Below, in pieces: positions 8,151-12,589 of a stretch of DNA of 12,589 bases. The stretch is from assembly GCA_013298325.1 (NCBI GenBank), contig JAAFHJ010000087.1, positions 1 to 12,589 on the forward strand. Direction: 5' to 3'. Below the pieces are notes generated by a model. It did not search any database, had not been told where the DNA came from, and saw nothing but the letters and a program-made list of their open reading frames with translations. Both the position numbers and the translations under genes were made by a program. The DNA is from Myxococcales bacterium (lineage in GTDB: Bacteria; Myxococcota_A; Polyangia; Polyangiales; Polyangiaceae). Positions within the stretch are counted from its first letter, which is position 1, and the number at the start of each line of letters is the position of its first letter.

Positions 8151-8411
8151 ATGAACGCGAAGAAGATTGTTTCCACGCTCGCCGCATTTGCCGTGCTCTC
8201 GCTCTCCGTCTCCGCGTTCGCGCAGGCGGGAGGCAAGGACGAAAAAGGCGGCGATTACGGCTACGAGTTCAAGGACGACCCGTTGTCCGCCGGTGGTTTC
8301 GGTCCGAACGACGCGACGATTCGCGTTCGTCCCGGCCCGGTGCGCACCACGCTGATTCGTCCGCGCACGAGCTTCGTGCCGGAAATGCTCAAGTCCGTCG
8401 AAAACCTCTGA
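8151..8411 (+). CDS. gltF: Small exported protein, GltF-like
   Basis: 86 residues. The ATG follows a strong ribosome site, GGAGG (8141-8145), by 5 bases. Residues 1-24 form a signal peptide (MNAKK, hydrophobic 8-22, cleavage AFA|Q). The mature part of about 62 residues has no transmembrane segment and no cysteine; it is marked by DDPLSAGGFGPNDATIRVRP and RPRTSFVPEMLKSVE. The position between gltE and gltG, the size and the periplasmic export fit GltF of the M. xanthus gliding cluster (or NfsF). GltF has no enzymatic domain; it is a periplasmic accessory of the machine. A gap of 74 bases without a terminator separates it from gltG, so the two are probably co-transcribed. Confidence 0.7.
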   Translation: MNAKKIVSTLAAFAVLSLSVSAFAQAGGKDEKGGDYGYEFKDDPLSAGGFGPNDATIRVRPGPVRTTLIRPRTSFVPEMLKSVENL

Positions 8412-8485
8412 GAGTTCGGACGGACACGACCCGTTCCGTTTACGCCGCAAGCAGCGGCAAACCGCGACCCGCGGTGGAGTAGACC

Positions 8486-10558
8486 ATGGAAGCGCAAGGC
8501 AAAGCTAAGGCTGCACTCACGTTCGCCCTCTATCAGGGGGACCAACTCCTGCGTCGCGAGACGCTCGCGCAGGATATGGTGAAAATCGGGAAGGACCCGC
8601 GCGGGCACCTCCGCATCGACGACGAGCAGGCCGCGCTTCGGCACGCGATGATCGAGGTCGCCGCGGAAGACGACGTGACCCTGATCGACCTCGGCTTTGA
8701 GCCAGGTACGCTCGTCAATGGGAAGCGGATCACCAAGGCGAAGATCGTCGCCGGCGATCAGATTCAGATCGGTGGAACGGTCGTGATCCTCGAAGCAATC
8801 GGCCCCGCGGACGGTGTTGTCGCAGCGGTTCCGGCCGCAGCGCCGACGCAGCAGGGACTGGGAGAAGTTGCGAGCAATCCGTTCGCTGCGAGCGCCCCCG
8901 CTTCTGCGAACCCGTTCGCCGCACCGGCGGCCGCGTCGAATCCGTTTGCCGCTTCGAACCCGTTCGCCGCTTCGAACCCGTTCGCGGCGAATCCGTTCGT
9001 CGCACAGGCACAGGCGGCCGGTCACGAAGTCAACGCCCCCGGCGGAAGCGACTTCAATCCCGACCTTCCGTTCACCTACTCGCTGGTTCGCAGCGGGCCC
9101 GAACTGAACTCGATGGAAGTCGAGCGCGCCGACCTCGCGTCGGTTGAAGTGCTTGTCCTCTGGGACACCAACGTCCTCCACGTGCAGCACCTCTCGCCGC
9201 CGCGGACCTACTTCGTTGGTGAGACGCCGGCTTCCGGGTACTACGTGCCCCAGGAAGTGATTGGCGCAGCTCAGGTCCCGATCGTCGCCGGTCGTGGCGG
9301 CGGTGCGGCGGCGATTATCCTCCCGCGCACCCGCGGCACGGTGGAAATCCCGGGGCAGCCGAAGCAGTCGCTTCAAGAGTACGTTGCCTCGGGGAAGGCC
9401 CGCTCGTCGAGCGAGCTTCCGGGCGCGTACGAAATCGACCTTCCGCCGGGCGCGAAAGTTCGTCAGGAACTTGAGAGCGGCCTCGCCTTTGAGCTGACGG
9501 CGGGGAACGCGGGCAAGGCGCCCGTCGCCGGTTTCCTTGCCGGTGTTTCGGCAGCCGTGTTCGGCTTCATGGGCCTCTCCTTCGCGCTCCACTTCGGCGT
9601 GATCGGCGCGATGGCCTTCTTCGTCCCCCCGATGGGCGGCGACTCGGCGGAAGAAATCGACCGCGATCAGCTTCAAAACCTCCAGAAGATGCTCAACGCG
9701 CAAGCGGAACGCGAGCAGGAGGAGAAGAAGACGGAAGAGCAGGCCGACAACGCTGCCGACAACAAAGAAGGCGGCACCGGGACTCGCGCAAAAGGCGAAG
9801 AAGGGTCGATGGGGAAGCAGAACTCCAACGACACCGGCAAGCGCTACGGCGTCCAGGGGCCCCAGGACAACCAGGATCCCCACCTTGCGCGCCAGGCAGC
9901 GATGCGCGAGGCGGCTGAGTTCGGGATGATCGGGCTCCTCAACACCGGCGCCGGCGGCGATCCGAATGCGCCGACCGCCCCGTGGGGCCGCGAGGATTCC
10001 CTCGGAAACGACCCGAGCAGCGCCCAGGGCAACATGTTCGGTGACAGCATCGGCGACTCCTTCGGCGCTGGCGGCCTCGGCCTCTTCGGCACCGGCGAAG
10101 GCGGCGGCGGTCGCGGCGAAGGCGTCGGCCTCGGCAACCAGGGCGCCCTCGGCCACGGCGCCGGCACCGGCACCGGCCAGGGCTTCGGGTCTGGCCACGG
10201 CAAAGTTGGCGGCGCTCACACCGCGAAGGCCCCGACGGTCCGCCAGGGCGTCACGACCGTCAATGGTCGCCTCCCGCCGGAAGTCATCCAGCGTATCGTT
10301 CGCCAGAACTTCGGTCGTTTCCGTCTCTGCTACGAAAACGGTCTCCGTTCCAACCCGAACCTCCAGGGGCGCGTTGGCGTGAAGTTCATCATCGACCGTT
10401 CGGGCGCCGTTTCCGCGGCGTCGGACGGTGGTTCCGACCTCGCCGATCAGTCGGTCGTCAGCTGCGTTGTCCGCGGCTTCAGCGGCCTCTCCTTCCCGCA
10501 GCCGGAAGGCGGCATCGTCACCGTTACGTACCCGATCATCTTTAACCCCGGCGATTGA
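8486..10558 (+). CDS. gltG: FHA-TM-TonB-like inner-membrane protein, GltG-like
   Basis: 690 residues; GGTGGAG (8473-8479) lies 6 bases before the ATG. Order: FHA-like domain (about 10-106; IGKDP at 34-38, ALRHAMI at 50-56, LVNGKRI at 76-82); Ala/Pro-rich linker with six NPF motifs (131-171); a second globular part (about 190-335); hydrophobic segment 346-382; acidic, Gln/Glu-rich probable coiled coil (395-425); Gly/Asn-rich linker to 580; and a C-terminal AgmX/PglI-type, TonB-like domain (585-690) with the paired C615 (RLCYENGL) and C660 (VVSCVVRGF) typical of that family. Expected topology is cytoplasmic FHA head and periplasmic tail. In M. xanthus GltG links the gliding motor and cytoplasmic regulators to periplasmic parts. 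No zinc-ribbon or GYF domain is seen, which argues against GltJ/AgmX. NfsG is the alternative. The FHA domain lacks usual phosphothreonine-binding residues (Arg to Lys35/36 region, Ser to Ala). Confidence 0.8.
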   Translation: MEAQGKAKAALTFALYQGDQLLRRETLAQDMVKIGKDPRGHLRIDDEQAALRHAMIEVAAEDDVTLIDLGFEPGTLVNGKRITKAKIVAGDQIQIGGTVVILEAIGPADGVVAAVPAAAPTQQGLGEVASNPFAASAPASANPFAAPAAASNPFAASNPFAASNPFAANPFVAQAQAAGHEVNAPGGSDFNPDLPFTYSLVRSGPELNSMEVERADLASVEVLVLWDTNVLHVQHLSPPRTYFVGETPASGYYVPQEVIGAAQVPIVAGRGGGAAAIILPRTRGTVEIPGQPKQSLQEYVASGKARSSSELPGAYEIDLPPGAKVRQELESGLAFELTAGNAGKAPVAGFLAGVSAAVFGFMGLSFALHFGVIGAMAFFVPPMGGDSAEEIDRDQLQNLQKMLNAQAEREQEEKKTEEQADNAADNKEGGTGTRAKGEEGSMGKQNSNDTGKRYGVQGPQDNQDPHLARQAAMREAAEFGMIGLLNTGAGGDPNAPTAPWGREDSLGNDPSSAQGNMFGDSIGDSFGAGGLGLFGTGEGGGGRGEGVGLGNQGALGHGAGTGTGQGFGSGHGKVGGAHTAKAPTVRQGVTTVNGRLPPEVIQRIVRQNFGRFRLCYENGLRSNPNLQGRVGVKFIIDRSGAVSAASDGGSDLADQSVVSCVVRGFSGLSFPQPEGGIVTVTYPIIFNPGD
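8876..8998 (+). repeat. Six NPF repeats within gltG
   Basis: Asn-Pro-Phe occurs at residues 131-133, 142-144, 152-154, 158-160, 164-166 and 169-171, mostly as SNPFAA. The central copies come from a near-perfect 18-bp DNA repeat (tcgaacccgttcgccgct), so copy number may vary between strains through slippage while staying in frame. Confidence 0.85.
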
Positions 10559-10589
10559 GCCAACGGCGGCCTCGCCGCGAGGGGACAAG

Positions 10590-10630
10590 AGCCTCACTCT
10601 TCCGAGTGGGGCTTTTGCCGTTTGTTTCTC
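10590..10630 (+). terminator. Intrinsic terminator after gltG
   Basis: AGCCTCACTC (10590-10599) pairs with GAGTGGGGCT (10604-10613) over 10 bp with one G-U pair, around the loop ttcc, followed by TTTTgccgTTTgTTTc. It lies 31 bases past the stop and ends the gltF-gltG unit. Confidence 0.9.
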
Positions 10631-10636
10631 GGCGCC

Positions 10637-10686
10637 AGCGCTCCCACGCCGGAGCGTGGCAGAACCGTCGTCAGAGCGCTTTTTTT
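10637..10686 (+). terminator. Second terminator-like structure with T7
   Basis: An inner hairpin CCACGC-CGGA-GCGTGG (10644-10659) sits inside an outer stem AGCGCTC (10637-10643) / GAGCGCT (10674-10680), and seven Ts follow (10680-10686). It could be a back-up terminator, the 3' end of a small RNA of about 50-70 bases, or part of the leader of the next gene. The 14-base single-stranded bulge on the 3' side makes it less standard than the structure before it. Confidence 0.45.
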
Positions 10687-10728
10687 CCTTGGTCGCCGAA
10701 GGGTGTATTTGTAGGGTGCGCGTCCAGC

Positions 10729-11643
10729 ATGAACACCGTCGCTTCGCGCACTCTTCTCGTCGCTCTCTGCGGATTGGTTGCCGTTTCCACGGGCTGCAGC
10801 CGGAACGCCATCGATGCGATCAACCTTGCCAACGAGGGGGACAAGTCGAAGGCCACCGCGCCCGACGAAGCGCTCTCGAAGTACGAGCAGGCCGCTCAGA
10901 TCGACCCGAAGAACCACAAGATTCTCTGGCGCGAGAGCGACATCTACAAGCAGAAGGAGCGCTGGGCTGACTGCGCGGCGTCGATGAGCAAGGCGGCGAA
11001 GCTCGCGCCGACCTACGGGAAATACTTCTTCCGCCAGGGCTATTGCCTTGCAAAGGCGGCGGAGAAGGGCCCGACGAGCTGGTCGGAAGCCAAAGGGCCC
11101 CTCGAAGAGGCGATTGCGAAGGATCCCAACCTCGCCGATTCCTACTTTGAACTCGCGAACGTGCTCCTCCATCTCGACGACGAAAAAGGGGCTCTCGACA
11201 ACTTCACCAAGGGTGTCAAGGCCCACCCGGAGTCGGCGGAAGGGTACTTTGAACTTGCGAGCCTCTATTCGCAGCTTGGCTTCAAAGAAGAAGCGTTGAA
11301 CGTCGCGAAGGAGGGGGTCGGCTTGGCCAAGGAGGGCGACAAGTCGATGTACAAGCTGCACAATGTCATCGGCGACGCACTTAAGCGGAAGGGGGACATC
11401 AACGCCTCCATCTCGTCCTTCGAAGCGGCGAAGAAGGCGTGTGGTCAGTGCAACCAGGGCGGCGAAGCGATCACGCTCTTCGCGCTCGGCTCGACCTACT
11501 ACCAAGCCAACAAGATGAGCGAAGCGACCCAGCAGCTCAATGCCTTCCAGAAGGTCGTTTGCAAGGGCAGTGCGGCAGCACGCTACCGCGCCCAGTGCGA
11601 GCAGGCCCAGCAGATGACGGCGAAGGCGGGCGGCACGCCCTGA
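10729..11643 (+). CDS. TPR lipoprotein of the Glt-like cluster
   Basis: 304 residues from the ATG at 10729, preceded only by a weak AGGG about 12 bases upstream. The N-terminus MNTVASRTLLVALCGLVAVS leads to a probable lipid Cys at 23 (STG-C; -3 is Ser, so the lipobox is non-canonical). Residues 28-276 are about seven TPR units, for example DSYFELANVLLHLDDEKGAL (137-156) and EGYFELASLYSQLGFKEEAL (171-190); cysteines at 238, 241, 278 and 290 may form disulfides. It is likely a protein-protein scaffold at the outer membrane or periplasm. Terminators on both sides suggest it is transcribed alone. It lies between gltG and the GltI-like gene, where M. xanthus has gltH and other genes; it is not GltH-like by architecture. 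I do not recognise a named homologue. Confidence 0.85.
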   Translation: MNTVASRTLLVALCGLVAVSTGCSRNAIDAINLANEGDKSKATAPDEALSKYEQAAQIDPKNHKILWRESDIYKQKERWADCAASMSKAAKLAPTYGKYFFRQGYCLAKAAEKGPTSWSEAKGPLEEAIAKDPNLADSYFELANVLLHLDDEKGALDNFTKGVKAHPESAEGYFELASLYSQLGFKEEALNVAKEGVGLAKEGDKSMYKLHNVIGDALKRKGDINASISSFEAAKKACGQCNQGGEAITLFALGSTYYQANKMSEATQQLNAFQKVVCKGSAAARYRAQCEQAQQMTAKAGGTP

Positions 11644-11707
11644 AGGTCTACGTTCGTTCGCTGCTTCGCCATCGCGTTTCGTTGGCGTAGATAGCGGCAC
11701 TGCGTGT

Positions 11708-11750
11708 CAAAGGTTGGGTCGAACAGGCCCAGCCTTTGTTCGTTTGTGTT
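11708..11750 (+). terminator. Intrinsic terminator after the TPR lipoprotein
   Basis: CAAAGGTTGGG (11708-11718) pairs with CCCAGCCTTTG (11728-11738) over 11 bp with one wobble pair, loop of 9 bases, followed by the T-rich ttcgtttgtgtt. It lies 64 bases after the stop. Confidence 0.8.
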
Positions 11751-12052
11751 GCAGACACCGGACGCTGCGCGCGCGCCAGCTCTCGATTGCTGATTTTGCT
11801 TCGAAAAAGGGATTTTGCGCGTCAGGGGCTGCAGAGATTTTGCGCCGGGCAAGTTTTTGCGCATCGAGCTGCGCAATCGCCCCCCACTTGCCTTACAGCC
11901 TCTGGTACTTTCACGCCCCACCAACGCGGTCGGTGCCGTCTCTAACGTCCAAAGCGCCTCTTTTCCCAGGCGAAATGCGGTCGAAGCGAGTGCGGAAGCG
12001 GCGCTGAACGCGAGGATTGGCCGCGACGCGGAAAGGCCACAGCCGAGGAACC
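11751..12052. other. Non-coding leader of the GltI-like gene
   Basis: No convincing gene is visible: open frames here have poor codon choice. With the terminator behind it, this stretch should hold the promoter of the gene at 12053. It contains the T-rich direct-repeat cluster at 11784-11879. I could not find a clear -35/-10 pair. Confidence 0.5.
11784..11879. repeat. Four GATTTTGCGC-type direct repeats
   Basis: GATTTTGC (11792-11799), GATTTTGCGC (11811-11820), GATTTTGCGC (11836-11845) and GTTTTTGCGC (11853-11862) recur at 17-25-base steps. They are bounded by CGATTGC (11784-11790) and its inverse GCAATCG (11873-11879). The block is more T-rich than the surrounding DNA. It may be a multi-site operator for the gene 174 bases downstream; spacing is irregular, so a replication-type iteron is unlikely. 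Confidence 0.5.
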
Positions 12053-12589
12053 ATGGACTTGCAGGATCGACTCACGCAGCTCGAGAACGTTCGCGATTGG
12101 CAGGGGCTCGTCGAGGAGCTCGAGAAGGGGCTCGCCAACGGCGAAGCATCGAACGCCGTGAAGGCCGCGCATCATCTCCATTTGGGGAAGGTGTGGCGGG
12201 ACAAGTTTCTCTCGGGCGTAAAGGCGCTGAAGCACTTCCAAGACGCTTACAAGCTCAATCCGCAGCTCCTGGAGGCCCTGGAGGCCGCCCGTGGCGTGTA
12301 TTGGGACCTTGGCAAGGTCAATATGGTCCAGAAGCTCCTCGAACTGGAGCTGAAGACCGAGCGCGACGCCGTCACGACGACCGCCCTGCTCCTCGAGCTT
12401 GGTGACGTCGCAAGTGACGCTGCCGACTACGAAAAAGCGACGGCGACGTACGCGCGTGCCCTCGGCGCAAGCGGTGGTTCGAGCGACGCGGCGCGTGCCG
12501 CCCTCGAAGACATCCAGGTCGACGAAGCGAGCTGGCAGGACCGCGTCGCCGAGCTCTTGCGAACTGCCGGCCAGAAGATCGGAAGAGCG
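12053..12589 (+). CDS. TPR protein start, candidate GltI/AgmK N-terminus (partial)
   Basis: 179 codons are open from the ATG at 12053 to the window edge; the 3' end is missing. GAGGA (12045-12049) lies 3 bases before the start. There is no signal peptide or membrane segment, unlike the other TPR proteins here, so it should be cytoplasmic. TPR-like helical pairs cover about 13-140, for example KFLSGVKALKHFQDAYKLNP (51-70) and LLELGDVASDAADYEKATAT (113-132). In M. xanthus, the gliding locus downstream of gltG encodes GltI (AgmK), a giant cytoplasmic TPR protein of several thousand residues; position and lack of signal fit, but only the start is visible, so I leave the symbol blank. Residues 175-179 may be artefactual because the last 14 bases equal an Illumina adapter. 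Confidence 0.7.
   Translation, partial: MDLQDRLTQLENVRDWQGLVEELEKGLANGEASNAVKAAHHLHLGKVWRDKFLSGVKALKHFQDAYKLNPQLLEALEAARGVYWDLGKVNMVQKLLELELKTERDAVTTTALLLELGDVASDAADYEKATATYARALGASGGSSDAARAALEDIQVDEASWQDRVAELLRTAGQKIGRA
12576..12589. other. Probable residual Illumina adapter
   Basis: The final 14 bases, AGATCGGAAGAGCG, are identical to the start of the common TruSeq read-2 adapter (read-1 differs at base 14). They sit exactly at the end of the sequence and put an AGA Arg codon, which appears rare in the neighbouring genes, into the reading frame. This is probably untrimmed adapter, not genome. Confidence 0.8.

Noticed and set aside
8876..8998. CRISPR-like or minisatellite array
   Set aside because: The 18-bp repeats have no spacers and stay in frame as NPF codons inside gltG.
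8261..10597. 778-residue open frame on the minus strand under gltF-gltG
   Set aside because: It spans two well-supported plus-strand genes and their gap; its composition mirrors the Gly/Ala-rich gltG linker.
11784..11879. Replication origin iterons
   Set aside because: Only four copies with unequal 17-25-base spacing, and no replication gene or DnaA-type box nearby.
11815..12405. 196-residue plus-strand frame crossing the start at 12053
   Set aside because: It is Arg/Ala-rich in another frame of the TPR gene and lacks a ribosome site.

Overview
The window looks like a piece of a myxobacterial (phylum Myxococcota, probably class Polyangia) chromosome, judging from the gene content, the G+C-rich third codon positions and the many secreted TPR proteins and lipoproteins. 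Its G+C, about 60-65% by eye, is lower than in the best-known myxobacteria. The odd length and an Illumina-adapter-like last 14 bases suggest it is a complete short contig from a draft or metagenome assembly.

Layout: (1) positions 1-562, minus strand: a Cys-rich predicted lipoprotein cut by the left edge. (2) 563-981: a divergent intergenic region with two strong inverted repeats, a possible frameshifted gene relic and a possible sigma70-type promoter. (3) 982-7930, plus strand: three translationally coupled genes encoding exported TPR proteins, read as GltC-, GltD(AgmU)- and GltE(AglT)-like, closed by a clear intrinsic terminator. (4) 8151-10558: a small exported GltF-like protein and a GltG-like protein (FHA domain, membrane segment, Gly-rich linker, AgmX/PglI/TonB-like C-terminal domain), closed by one or two terminators. 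(5) 10729-11643: a TPR lipoprotein with its own terminator. (6) 11644-12052: a non-coding region with a direct-repeat cluster. (7) 12053-12589: the start of a signal-peptide-less TPR protein cut by the right edge, a candidate for the N-terminus of the giant cytoplasmic protein GltI/AgmK.

Taken together this is most of the envelope-spanning part of a Glt (gliding) or related Nfs (spore coat) machine. In Myxococcus xanthus, Glt proteins couple a proton-driven inner-membrane motor (AglRQS) to the cell surface: GltG spans the inner membrane with a cytoplasmic FHA head and a periplasmic tail; GltC, D, E and F work in the periplasm or at the outer membrane; GltI is cytoplasmic. The motor, the outer-membrane GltA/B/H/K proteins and GltJ are not in this window. 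The C-D-E-F-G order resembles the nfs operon, while the GltI-like start downstream resembles the gliding locus, so the locus may combine arrangements that M. xanthus keeps apart. Functional names rest on domain architecture and gene order recalled from the literature; no database search was run.
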